Assembly (NCBI GenBank): GCA_024403825.1
Contig: JAKSRB010000011.1
Location: 1-38,425 of the forward strand
Direction: 5' to 3'
From: Ruminococcus sp.
Lineage (GTDB): Bacteria > Bacillota > Clostridia > Oscillospirales > Acutalibacteraceae
Length of the DNA: 38,425 bases
A program made the position numbers and the translations under genes. Positions 25,912 to 33,612 of this stretch are shown in pieces (positions within the stretch are counted from its first letter, which is position 1; each line of letters begins with the position of its first letter). Below the pieces are notes generated by a model that was not told the DNA's origin, ran no database searches, and saw nothing but the letters and a program-made list of their open reading frames with translations.

Positions 25912-27900
25912 GTGGATATTGAAATTTTGTCTGTAACAGGCGATGCTGATATTAATAAGCTACAGAGCCGTTCAAATGAATTGCGTTCCTGTCTGACTGA
26001 TTTTGGCTTTAATCTTACTTATATTACAAAGGTTAAAGCTGGAGCGACAAATATACATAAACAGCTTGAGCTTAGTGCATCATCTCCTGCAAAGCCTGAT
26101 ATTATACTGATTTCAGATGTTTTAGATACAAAGGATAATACTTCATTTAAAAAGAATTTTGCAGAATCTGTAATGGCGGCTGAAAAAGCAGTAAATACAC
26201 CTGTTCCAAAAAACTACTGGAGAAAAAGAAATGCGGCTTTTCGCAAAGCAAGAAATGCCTGTGCTTCTCACGAGGATTTAAAGCTGATTGAAAAGGAATT
26301 TAAGGTATATCGCAAAAAGTCAAGAGTTTTCAGCCTTGGAGATTTTGGTGGTGGCTATCGTGGCTACTGCTTTATGTACAAGGGGATTAAGGTCGGAGTT
26401 CTTCCCAAGCGTGAGCTTACGGGTGTGGATATTTGTGAGATATATCCGCTTGCCGCAATAAGAATTAAGGAAGTATTTCAAAATTCTGCGGAGGAATATC
26501 CTGAGGGATTTAGCACAAGAGAGTATATTCCGCCAAAAACAGGATTTGTGCATCAGTATATTCCTTTGAGAGATGACAGCGGTAAGGAAATTGCAAGAAA
26601 ATGCGTTGTTATTGTGGCTTTTCTTGTGTTTGTAGGTGCTTTGTCATTACTTATATATAATACTGCTTTTCTAAGTGTTCAGAATACCCAGCTTAATATG
26701 GAAATTCAACGCATTGCTCACCAGACTGCAACTACCCCTCAGGGTGAGGAAATTCCTGATGTCAGCGAGGGTATTAACTGGGATGCATTGAAGGATATTA
26801 ATAAAGAAATTGTCGGTTGGATTACTGTCAACGATACTCAGGTTGATTATCCTGTTTTATGGCGAAAGGATGATACTCCGACTTATCAGTATTATCTGTC
26901 GCATAACTATAAAGGTAATTATGATTCATACGGCAGTATCTTTGTTGATTACCGTTGTACTGAGGGTACGAAAAGCAAAAACCTTGTATTGCATGGTCAT
27001 CATATGAATGACGGTTCAATGTTCGGAGAGCTTATGAAGTACGGAAGTACCTCAGGTAATCTGGATTTCTATGAGGATGTTCCTACTCTTAGATTTGATA
27101 CACCTGACGGCGAGGGAACTTATAAAATAATTTCTATCTTCAAGACAAATACACTTTCAGGTCATGGCGAGTTTTTTAACTATATGATAGGCAATTTTCA
27201 GAACGAAAAGGATTTTATGAACTATGTTTATAATGTCCGTATCCGTTCACTTATCAACTGCCCAGTAGATGTTAATGAAGATGATGAGCTGATTACTCTT
27301 TCAACCTGTTCATATGAATTTACAAATTTCAGAACAGTTGTTGTCGCTCGAAAGGTGCGTAAGGGTGAGTCAGCAAAGGTTGATGTATCTCAGGCATCTG
27401 TAAATAAAAGTGCCGTATGGCCTGATGTTTTCTATTCGGTTTATGGTGGAAAGCGTCCTAAGGTAACTGATTTCTGTACAGCCTATGAGGCAGGCGAAAT
27501 TGATTGGTATAATGGTGAATATGATTTCAAGGAGCAGAAGATTGTTACAACTTCACCGACAACCAAGCCTGACGAAGAGGAAACTACTCAGGCAGAAGAA
27601 CCTCAGACAGAAGCTCCTGCAACTGAAGAGCCTACAGAAGAGCCGACAACTGCTCCGATAATATATCTTACAGTCAATTTTATTAACTATGACGGTTCAA
27701 ATATTTCCACTCAGCAGGTAGAGTATGGAAAGGCTGCAAAAGCTCCTGAGGACCCTAAAAAACCAAGTGATGATTATTATGATTATGTGTTTAAGGGCTG
27801 GCAGCTTGAATTTAACAATGTAACTGTTGATATGACCATTGCTCCGAATTTTGAGCCTGTACCAAAGGAGCAACCATATAATAGTCAGGACGGAGGATAA
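25912..27900 (+). CDS. Class B sortase with cytoplasmic MoCF/CinA-like N-terminal domain and InlB-type repeat
   Basis: The 662-residue protein starts at GTG 25912 behind AAGGGGG. Residues 1-225 form a soluble domain with the layout of MoCF/CinA N-terminal domains (MDIEILSVTG, PDIILISDVLDTKDNTSF, then FMYKGIKVGVLPKRELTG); this match is my inference. Membrane segment 230-255. Residues 285-485 are an intact class B sortase: GWITVNDTQVDYPVL, catalytic H363 in LHGHHM, C466 in LSTCSYEF and R474. A Thr/Glu/Pro-rich linker (545-582) leads to an InlB B-repeat-like unit (586-632, ending VFKGW). Ordinary sortase B has only an N-terminal anchor, so both extensions are unusual. No LPxTG-like substrate was found in the window. 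Confidence 0.85.
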   Translation: MDIEILSVTGDADINKLQSRSNELRSCLTDFGFNLTYITKVKAGATNIHKQLELSASSPAKPDIILISDVLDTKDNTSFKKNFAESVMAAEKAVNTPVPKNYWRKRNAAFRKARNACASHEDLKLIEKEFKVYRKKSRVFSLGDFGGGYRGYCFMYKGIKVGVLPKRELTGVDICEIYPLAAIRIKEVFQNSAEEYPEGFSTREYIPPKTGFVHQYIPLRDDSGKEIARKCVVIVAFLVFVGALSLLIYNTAFLSVQNTQLNMEIQRIAHQTATTPQGEEIPDVSEGINWDALKDINKEIVGWITVNDTQVDYPVLWRKDDTPTYQYYLSHNYKGNYDSYGSIFVDYRCTEGTKSKNLVLHGHHMNDGSMFGELMKYGSTSGNLDFYEDVPTLRFDTPDGEGTYKIISIFKTNTLSGHGEFFNYMIGNFQNEKDFMNYVYNVRIRSLINCPVDVNEDDELITLSTCSYEFTNFRTVVVARKVRKGESAKVDVSQASVNKSAVWPDVFYSVYGGKRPKVTDFCTAYEAGEIDWYNGEYDFKEQKIVTTSPTTKPDEEETTQAEEPQTEAPATEEPTEEPTTAPIIYLTVNFINYDGSNISTQQVEYGKAAKAPEDPKKPSDDYYDYVFKGWQLEFNNVTVDMTIAPNFEPVPKEQPYNSQDGG

Positions 27901-27902
27901 TT

Positions 27903-28304
27903 TTGGATTGTGGGTTAATATTTTATTCAGCAAGAAAAACTTCATTTTGTGAGCGTTCACTTTGTAAAAGCTTTTCAGAGCTGGGTCTGAATTTACAGAA
28001 TACAGCCTTCGCTATTGATAACAAAGGTGTAGGTTCATTGATTATTGACACATTTAAAAAATGTAATATAATATTTATTATCGCAAATCTCAGCGTTGAT
28101 GATAAAAAAGGTATCAAGTATATTTTATCAAATGCACTTTCAAATGTGAGTGTTGATGAATGTAAAAAGCTGAAAAATGATTTGGGCGAGGACGGATATG
28201 TAATAAGGGCTGAAAATCAGTTTATGATTGTACTTCCGGACGAGCCTGAACAGATTGAGGCAATTATGCAGGGCCCGATAGGCAGATATATCTTGATGAA
28301 ATAA
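27903..28304 (+). CDS. Small protein, possibly related to the sortase N-terminal domain
   Basis: The 133-residue protein starts at TTG 27903, with GGAGG 6 bases upstream, and only two bases after the sortase stop. It reads LIFYSARKTSFCERSLCKSF, then CNIIFIIANLSVDDKKGIKY, then AENQFMIVLPDEPEQIEAIM. This order (opening strand, central strand with an Asp-rich turn, then a LP-x-E/P-type loop) parallels both MoCF/CinA domains and residues 1-175 of the sortase, suggesting a divergent paralogue. The resemblance is weak and needs structural comparison. The tight spacing argues that the two proteins work together. Confidence 0.6.
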   Translation: MDCGLIFYSARKTSFCERSLCKSFSELGLNLQNTAFAIDNKGVGSLIIDTFKKCNIIFIIANLSVDDKKGIKYILSNALSNVSVDECKKLKNDLGEDGYVIRAENQFMIVLPDEPEQIEAIMQGPIGRYILMK

Positions 28305-28347
28305 AATTATGATTTGAATTATTATTAATTCGTGGGGGTTAAATTTT

Positions 28348-29601
28348 ATGAAGACAAACACATTTGAACAGTATGAATCCAAGGTTCGCTCATATTGCAG
28401 ACATTTTCCAAAGGTATTTACTGAGGCTAAGGGTGCTGTAATGACAGACGAGGACGGAGTAAAATATATTGACTTTTTCTGCGGTGCAGGTGCAGTCAAC
28501 TATGGTCATAACAATGATTATATAAAGAGCAAGGTTATTGACTATATTTCAACTGACGGAATTATTCATGCACTTGATATGTACACAGTTCCTAAGAGAG
28601 AGTTTATTGATACACTTGAAACAAAAATCATTGAGCCAAGAGGTTATAAGTATAAAATTCAGTTCACAGGTCCTACAGGTACCAACGGTATTGAAGCAGC
28701 CATAAAGCTTGCAAGAAAAAACAAGAGAAGAAGAAATATTTTTGCATTTATGGGTTGTTTCCATGGAATGACACTTGGTTCTCTGTCACTTACCTCTGAA
28801 ATGTATGCAAGAAACGGTGCCGGTGCATCTCTTAATGATTGTACACATATTCCAGCTCCATATATGTTTGAGGGACTTGATGTAATCGAGTATATGCAGA
28901 CACTTATTGATGATGACCATTCTGCTGTTGAAAAGCCTGCCGCTGTTGTTATGGAAACTGTTCAGGCTGAGGGTGGTATTCGGGTATTCAGCGATGATTT
29001 TCTCAAAGCTGTAAGAGAGTTCTGTACTAAAAATGATATTTTAATGATTGTTGATGATGTTCAGGTTGGTTGCTGCAGAGCAGGTCATTTCTTTTCATTT
29101 GAAAGAGCAGGCATTGAACCTGATATTGTTGTAATGTCTAAATCAATCGGTGGTATTGGTATGCCACTTGCAATAGTTCTCCTCAAGGAAGAGCTTGATA
29201 ACTGGAAGCCAGGTGAGCATAACGGTACTTTCAGAGGTAATCAGCTTTCATTTGTTGCTGGTAAAGCCGCAATAGATTATCTTCTTGAAAATGATGTCGA
29301 GGCTGAAACAAGGCGTAAGGGTCAGCTTGTTAAAGAGTTTGTTGAGAAAAATATCCTACCGCTTGATTCAAGAATTAAGCTCAGAGGAATTGGACTTATC
29401 TGGGGTATTGATTTTGCAGGCGTAAGAGGCGATTTGTCAGAAAAAATAATTGAAAAGTGCTTTGAAAAGAATCTTATCTGTGAATGTGCAGGTCGTCAAG
29501 GCTCAGTTATAAAGATTATGCCTCCACTTGTTATTGAGGACGAGCTTTTAATCAAAGGTCTTAATATTCTCGCAGATGCGGTTAAAAAGTCTTTAAAATA
29601 A
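28348..29601 (+). CDS. ectB: Diaminobutyrate-2-oxoglutarate aminotransferase, EctB-like
   Basis: This class III PLP aminotransferase converts aspartate semialdehyde to L-2,4-diaminobutyrate in the EctB family. The 417-residue protein matches that subgroup: FEQYESKVRSYCRHFPKVF, YIDFFCGAGAVNYGHN (40-55), IQFTGPTGTNGIEAA (104-118), AFMGCFHGMTLGSLSLTS, D236 in VDDVQVGCCRAGHFFSFE, and PLP lysine K265 in MSKSIGG. No ectA or ectC is adjacent, so ectoine synthesis is not indicated here. Diaminobutyrate for a peptide, siderophore or peptidoglycan cross-bridge are alternatives. It lies 43 bases after the small gene and may be the last gene of the desulfurase operon. Confidence 0.85.
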   Translation: MKTNTFEQYESKVRSYCRHFPKVFTEAKGAVMTDEDGVKYIDFFCGAGAVNYGHNNDYIKSKVIDYISTDGIIHALDMYTVPKREFIDTLETKIIEPRGYKYKIQFTGPTGTNGIEAAIKLARKNKRRRNIFAFMGCFHGMTLGSLSLTSEMYARNGAGASLNDCTHIPAPYMFEGLDVIEYMQTLIDDDHSAVEKPAAVVMETVQAEGGIRVFSDDFLKAVREFCTKNDILMIVDDVQVGCCRAGHFFSFERAGIEPDIVVMSKSIGGIGMPLAIVLLKEELDNWKPGEHNGTFRGNQLSFVAGKAAIDYLLENDVEAETRRKGQLVKEFVEKNILPLDSRIKLRGIGLIWGIDFAGVRGDLSEKIIEKCFEKNLICECAGRQGSVIKIMPPLVIEDELLIKGLNILADAVKKSLK

Positions 29602-29622
29602 GTTTTATTAATAATAATAAAT

Positions 29623-29660
29623 CAGGGCAATAATGCATTTTGAAATGCATTATTGCCCTG
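29623..29660. terminator. Perfect 18-bp hairpin between ectB and folT
   Basis: 29623-29640 is the exact reverse complement of 29643-29660, with a 2-base centre. It lies between convergent genes and probably serves both as terminator, though the T-runs that follow are short (GTTT on the plus side, TTTATTATTATT on the minus side). Confidence 0.7.
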
Positions 29661-29690
29661 AGTGTTTAGTGAGATATTAAAATAAGTTTT

Positions 29691-30266
29691 TTAAATAGTC
29701 TTTTTTGTTTGTGGAAGCTTGATTTTTGTGCAAAGCTTTCCGAGTGAAAAAATAAGAATTATTTCAGGCAGACACTTTACAGCCTCACTTATAAATCTTG
29801 CGGTAAGGTATGCAGCATAGGATTTGCCTGAGCCTGCACTATATAATGTGTATAACCAGAAGGCAGATAAAAATGTTTCTACCGTAAGAGTGTTTATAAA
29901 CCACGAAATTATAGTGCGTGGAATAGTTACGGTGTTCTTGTAAAAAGCAAATCCGTAAATTAAGCCTGTGATTAATCCGTTGATTGTAAATCCCGGAAAA
30001 TACATTCCTGTTGGTGCAATCATAAATGAAATAATATCGCCTGCGGCTCCGACTATTGCGGCAGGAACAGGACCAAACATTACTCCTGCTACTGCAATAG
30101 GTAAAAACGAACCGCTGATTTTAACTGCATTGCCAAAGAAGGGGAGAGTGGCATTTGCAAAAAATCCGAGTACAACTCTTAATGCAAGCAACATTGCTAT
30201 TGCAGTAAGCGAGTAAACACTTTTAAGCTCACCGCAGGAATTGAAGAATTTTTTTGAAACTGACAT
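29691..30266 (-). CDS. folT: Folate-specific ECF transporter S-component FolT
   Basis: FolT binds folates in the membrane and works with a shared EcfA-EcfA'-EcfT module encoded elsewhere. The 191-residue protein has about six membrane segments. MLLALRVVLGFFA and PFFGNAVKISGSFLPIAV near the N-terminus, GDIISFMIAPTGMYFPGFTI, and FINTLTVETFLSAFWLY fit folT-type S-components. AAGGAGG lies about 12 bases before the ATG. Identification is strengthened by the THF riboswitch and terminator directly upstream (30311-30471), which tie expression to tetrahydrofolate level. Confidence 0.9.
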   Translation of the reverse strand: MSVSKKFFNSCGELKSVYSLTAIAMLLALRVVLGFFANATLPFFGNAVKISGSFLPIAVAGVMFGPVPAAIVGAAGDIISFMIAPTGMYFPGFTINGLITGLIYGFAFYKNTVTIPRTIISWFINTLTVETFLSAFWLYTLYSAGSGKSYAAYLTARFISEAVKCLPEIILIFSLGKLCTKIKLPQTKKTI

Positions 30267-30310
30267 AATTATATATAACCTCCTTGAAACATCGTGTTGC
30301 TTCAGGAGAT

Positions 30311-30345
30311 AAAAAAGCGGACAGATTTACAAATTCTGCCCGCTG
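30311..30345 (-). terminator. Riboswitch-controlled terminator upstream of folT
   Basis: In the sense (minus) direction AGCGGGCAGA (30344-30335) pairs with TCTGTCCGCT (30325-30316), with one G-T mismatch-tolerant pair, followed by six T (30316-30311). The left arm CAGCGGG (30345-30339) can instead pair perfectly with CCCGCTG (30374-30368) at the 3' end of the aptamer, forming an antiterminator. Ligand binding should hide that 3' end and allow termination. Confidence 0.85.
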
Positions 30346-30365
30346 ATAATTATATTTCCCAAAGT

Positions 30366-30471
30366 AACAGCGGGATGCGAAATCTGTACCGCAGGGCATT
30401 TTTTAATGCTCTTTCGTTTTTGCAGCAACTCCCCGTCTGCAAAACACTTCACGCACAAATTTCTACTCTGT
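30366..30471 (-). ncRNA. Tetrahydrofolate (THF) riboswitch aptamer
   Basis: On the minus strand the sequence contains the conserved THF blocks in order: AGAGTAG, GTGCGTGAAGTG, GGGGAGTTG, AACGAAAG, CTGCGGTAC and CGCATCCCGCT, with pairing between ACAG at the 5' end and CTGT at the 3' end. It sits between a consensus promoter and the terminator in front of folT. THF binding is expected to switch folT off. Confidence 0.88.
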
Positions 30472-30511
30472 GAAAACAAGTAAAATTGAATTTTGTTTAC
30501 TTGTCAAAGCT

Positions 30512-30540
30512 ATTATAACAGGTACAAGCCTGTTTGTCAA
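30512..30540 (-). promoter_or_regulatory. Consensus sigma-A promoter for the folT leader
   Basis: TTGACA (30540-30535) and TATAAT (30517-30512), both full consensus, are exactly 17 bases apart on the minus strand. The spacer contains ACAGG...CCTGT, a 5-bp inverted repeat. The start site would be near 30505, about 35 bases before the aptamer. Confidence 0.88.
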
Positions 30541-30570
30541 TAAATGCAGAATTATCTGAAATTCTGTTGT

Positions 30571-31212
30571 TTATTGGTCTTTCTTTTTCTTGTTAAAGGA
30601 ATTATTCATTTTAATAATTAGATTTGAAAGTGGCTTATATATAAGCATTGTTATAATTGCAACAATAATCCCCTTGCCAAATGTGAATGGAACATTGAAA
30701 ATAAGCAGAGATTTTAATAATGTATCTGATGCAGGAAGCATTGCTTTATACATACCTATAATCACATTCATATCTCCACCAGCCCAAAGCTGTGCATAGG
30801 CAGGATATACGATAAAATAATTAGTTACAACACTTAGCACAGCCATTGCAACTGCTCCGACTATGCAGGCAATTAATGCAATGGTTTTGGTCTTTTTGAA
30901 TTTGTAAATCATTCCTGCAACAAAAACAAAAATTGCACCTAAAATAAAGTTTGAAAGCTCTCCTACACCTACAGAACCTGTAAATGGCAGATGAATTATG
31001 TTTTTCAATGCACATATGATTACACCATAAAGGGGACTGATTACAAAAGCTCCGATAAGCTCAGGTACATCTGAAAAATCAAGCTTCAGAAAGCTTGGCA
31101 CAAGAGGAATTGAAACCTCTATATACTGCAAGGCGACCGCTACAGCAGTAAGCATGGCAGTAACTGTAAGCTTTGTTGTCATTGTTTTTTGATTTGTAGT
31201 TGTTTTAGTCAT
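30571..31212 (-). CDS. ribU: Riboflavin ECF transporter S-component RibU
   Basis: RibU is the riboflavin-binding membrane subunit of an ECF transporter. The 213-residue protein has six membrane segments; FLKLDFSDVPELIGAFVISP (41-60) and LKNIIHLPFTGSVGVGELSN are signature RibU blocks. The C-terminus is strongly basic. AAGGAG lies 7 bases before the ATG. The FMN riboswitch and terminator at 31250-31497 confirm the identity. It shares no transcript with folT, because each has its own promoter and switch, and no Ecf energizing genes are in the window. Confidence 0.92.
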   Translation of the reverse strand: MTKTTTNQKTMTTKLTVTAMLTAVAVALQYIEVSIPLVPSFLKLDFSDVPELIGAFVISPLYGVIICALKNIIHLPFTGSVGVGELSNFILGAIFVFVAGMIYKFKKTKTIALIACIVGAVAMAVLSVVTNYFIVYPAYAQLWAGGDMNVIIGMYKAMLPASDTLLKSLLIFNVPFTFGKGIIVAIITMLIYKPLSNLIIKMNNSFNKKKKDQ

Positions 31213-31249
31213 ACGACCACTCCTTAAAATAAAATTTTCAGAAGTCGTC

Positions 31250-31286
31250 GGGAAAAAGAAATCCTGCTGTAAAGAGTTACAGCAGG
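31250..31286 (-). terminator. Riboswitch-controlled terminator upstream of ribU
   Basis: In the minus direction CCTGCTGTAA (31286-31277) pairs perfectly with TTACAGCAGG (31272-31263) around a 4-base loop and is followed by ATTTCTTTTT. It lies between the FMN aptamer and the ribU start and is the presumed expression platform. Confidence 0.82.
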
Positions 31287-31386
31287 AGCGTTTTACAAAA
31301 TAATGCAGATAAATAGTAATTTTAAAATTACATAGTAAAATAGTATGAAATTTTACTTAAAATAAAAATACTGCATAATTCCGTTT

Positions 31387-31497
31387 CTTCTCGTATCCGG
31401 ACTTTAACCGTCGGTATCTGAATTTCACAGATTCGGCAGGAATTAACCTGTTAGTGGACTGTAACCACCGGTGGAGAATTTCACTCCGCCCCGAAGA
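31387..31497 (-). ncRNA. FMN riboswitch (RFN element)
   Basis: The minus strand reads CTTCGGGGCGGAGTGAAATT, then CACCGGTGGT, CCGACGGTTAAAGTCCGGAT and ends GAGAAG, the invariant blocks of the RFN element in order; outer CTTC and GAAG close helix P1. FMN binding should favour the terminator at 31250-31286 and reduce ribU expression. Confidence 0.95.
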
Positions 31498-31508
31498 CAA
31501 CTACTAAT

Positions 31509-31536
31509 ATTATATTCATTTCGCAGATTTTGTCAA
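31509..31536 (-). promoter_or_regulatory. Sigma-A promoter for the ribU leader
   Basis: TTGACA (31536-31531) and TATAAT (31514-31509) lie 16 bases apart on the minus strand. The start point near 31502 falls a few bases before the FMN riboswitch. Confidence 0.85.
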
Positions 31537-31579
31537 TGGATAATTTAAATTTTTTGCTTGATTACAACTTTTAAGTTTA

Positions 31580-31972
31580 TTATAATATAATAATTTTATC
31601 TTTCTTTTTTACCTGACTTCTATCTATGCCTCTTAATAATAAACCAACATTTGTATTTTCTGCAAAGTCAAGCTTTTTGCGAAATGATTCTATTCCAACT
31701 ATTGTACTGTTAGTTGATGTTCCGTCAGCGTGCATAATTTTTACAGGGTCGTTTTCTCGCACACTTCCGTTAATAAATCCTGTTACAACGGTTCCTCGCC
31801 CTGTAATTGAAAATACATCTTCAACTATAAACTCAGATTTTTTATCATTGTAATCATATGTAGTGTTATTGTTTGCAAAGCTCGTTTCAATACTTTCCTT
31901 TGCTCGCTCGTTCATATACTGAGTTACTTCGTCAATTTCTTCTTTTTTCTTGAAAATATCAAATAATCCCAT
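31580..31972 (-). CDS. Stand-alone EF-Tu domain II-like protein
   Basis: The 130-residue protein has a short charged helical N-terminus (MGLFDIFKKKEEIDEVTQYM) and a low-complexity linker. Residues 47-130 match domain II of elongation factor Tu: EFIVEDVFSITGRGTVVTGF, then VGIESFRKKLDFAENTNVGL and LLRGIDRSQVKKKDKIII. The GTPase domain and domain III are completely absent, so it cannot be a translation factor. Domain II is a beta-barrel that binds aminoacyl ends and partner proteins. Such small proteins occur in other Firmicutes, but I know no proven function. It ends the leftward cobO operon, 11 bases after the membrane-protein gene. Confidence 0.82.
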   Translation of the reverse strand: MGLFDIFKKKEEIDEVTQYMNERAKESIETSFANNNTTYDYNDKKSEFIVEDVFSITGRGTVVTGFINGSVRENDPVKIMHADGTSTNSTIVGIESFRKKLDFAENTNVGLLLRGIDRSQVKKKDKIIIL

Positions 31973-31983
31973 TTTTAAATCTC

Positions 31984-32859
31984 CTAACTTGCAATTTTTG
32001 CAATTATTAATAGTATTACACTCAATACAGTTGCTCCTAAAGTCAGTCTTCTTGCAAAGCGGAGCATTGAAGGTTTATTCAGGTAACCTTTTATTAATAT
32101 ATCATCAGGGTCAGCCTTGTTTACATACAGATTAACCGTACAGTTTAAATGTGGTACAAGCTTGTATGTTGGTTTGCATACATAGTAATCATTTAAATAT
32201 GTAGTGCCATTTACTGTATATTTTAAAACTGGTGTATATGACATTTTAAAAAAACGATGTTCGTCATAACACAGCCTTTGTCTGACCTCAACTACTGTTG
32301 CGGTTGCCTGAGTGTGGCATCTGCGGATTTTTCCTGATGTCGCAATTATATCTTTATATGCATTAAATATTGCCAATGCAACTATTGTAAAATATAATAT
32401 CCACAATAATAGCAAGGCTTTTTTGGAGGGCGTTGTCTGCATTGGGATATATCTCAGGATGCCTGCTGCTATCCCTCCAACGGATATTATAATGTAGCTG
32501 TATCTGTTTTCGTATTTTTGTGTAAATGCGTTGAATATTCCAAAGCCGAGCATTAATTCTGCAACGGACAATATAAAACCAACCTTATCAATACTAAACA
32601 GGTATATCCCCATAACTATTGAGAATACAAGCCAGCATTTGAATATTCCGTCAATTCCTGAAAAGCTGAAAATTTTTTGTTTTCGCAGACTCGTAAAATC
32701 AACTGTCTTATCATAACGATACTGCCTTTTTGGCTTAGGCCGTCGCCTTGTTTCCTGTTTTAAATGATGCCTTGCAGATTTCTGAGGCTTCGTTCTCATA
32801 TTGGCAAGAAAATCAGGTATTTGCTTTATATTCCTGCCAAATGTATCTATAAATTTCAT
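31984..32859 (-). CDS. Membrane protein with DUF3592-like domain
   Basis: The 291-residue protein has a basic N-terminus (about 1-60, rich in Arg and Lys), four membrane segments (roughly 73-90, 93-112, 122-140, 149-167), and then a beta-strand domain: TATVVEVRQRL, YTPVLKYTVNGTTYLNDYYV and VNLYVNKADPDDILIKG. That order and the NPxxP-like end resemble DUF3592. A last membrane segment closes it (272-289). Function unknown. It lies between cobO (32 bases) and the EF-Tu domain-II gene (11 bases) in one leftward transcript. Confidence 0.65.
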   Translation of the reverse strand: MKFIDTFGRNIKQIPDFLANMRTKPQKSARHHLKQETRRRPKPKRQYRYDKTVDFTSLRKQKIFSFSGIDGIFKCWLVFSIVMGIYLFSIDKVGFILSVAELMLGFGIFNAFTQKYENRYSYIIISVGGIAAGILRYIPMQTTPSKKALLLLWILYFTIVALAIFNAYKDIIATSGKIRRCHTQATATVVEVRQRLCYDEHRFFKMSYTPVLKYTVNGTTYLNDYYVCKPTYKLVPHLNCTVNLYVNKADPDDILIKGYLNKPSMLRFARRLTLGATVLSVILLIIAKIAS

Positions 32860-32891
32860 CGGAAAATATTCCTTCTTCTGTTTATCTGTTA

Positions 32892-33416
32892 TTAAAATTC
32901 CACTCCGATTCTGCCAGTTATACCTCTGTCATACGGATGCTTGATTTTTTTAAATTCTGTTACATAATCTGCTATCTGTATGAATTTTTCAGACGGATTA
33001 TGCCCTGTCATTATGATTTCCATACTTGCCGGAGCATTCGCAATAAACTCAAATACTTCACCCTCGCTAATCATTCCTGCATTGATTACTTCAAAAATTT
33101 CATCAAAAACCACCATATCATATTTTTGGGTTAATGCCATTTTTACACTGCGGTCAAATATTCCCTTGAATATTACTGAGGTCTGATGCTTTTCCTGCTC
33201 GGTCATATCAAATGTGAATTTTAATTCCAATGGACAGAATGTCAAGGTTACATTCTCGGTGTGACTTAATATATGTCGCTCCCCTGAGAACTCGGTTTTT
33301 AAAAACTGAACGAACAGAACCTTTAATTTGCTTCCTGCGGCTCTTACGGTAATTCCTACAGCAGCAGTTGTCTTTCCTTTGCCGTCACCATAATATATAT
33401 GCTTCAAAACAACCAT
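32892..33416 (-). CDS. cobO: ATP:cob(I)alamin adenosyltransferase, CobO/BtuR family
   Basis: This enzyme transfers the adenosyl group of ATP to cob(I)alamin or cob(I)yrinic acid diamide. The 174-residue protein has the Walker A YYGDGKGKTTAAVG (8-21) near its N-terminus, FVQFLKTEFSGE (35-46), FDEIFEVINAGM (99-110) and MTGHNPSEKFIQIADYVTEF near the C-terminus; all are typical of the CobA/CobO group. No other cobalamin gene is adjacent, so it may serve salvage. It is divergent from the S10 operon with about 200 bases between its start and that promoter. Confidence 0.9.
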   Translation of the reverse strand: MVVLKHIYYGDGKGKTTAAVGITVRAAGSKLKVLFVQFLKTEFSGERHILSHTENVTLTFCPLELKFTFDMTEQEKHQTSVIFKGIFDRSVKMALTQKYDMVVFDEIFEVINAGMISEGEVFEFIANAPASMEIIMTGHNPSEKFIQIADYVTEFKKIKHPYDRGITGRIGVEF

Positions 33417-33612
33417 TCCTTTTGCAAAATAACTATGAAATAATATAGATTAATATAGGTTAAGCTTTAATTTTATTGCATAAAAAGTATTTCACAGCTA
33501 ATATTATACTATAAATTACAGGTATTGGCAATATGTATAATATGTACAAAAATACAATGCATTATGCACAAAAGTTCTACTAAGGATTTGTGCGACAAAA
33601 ATTATTAAAAGC

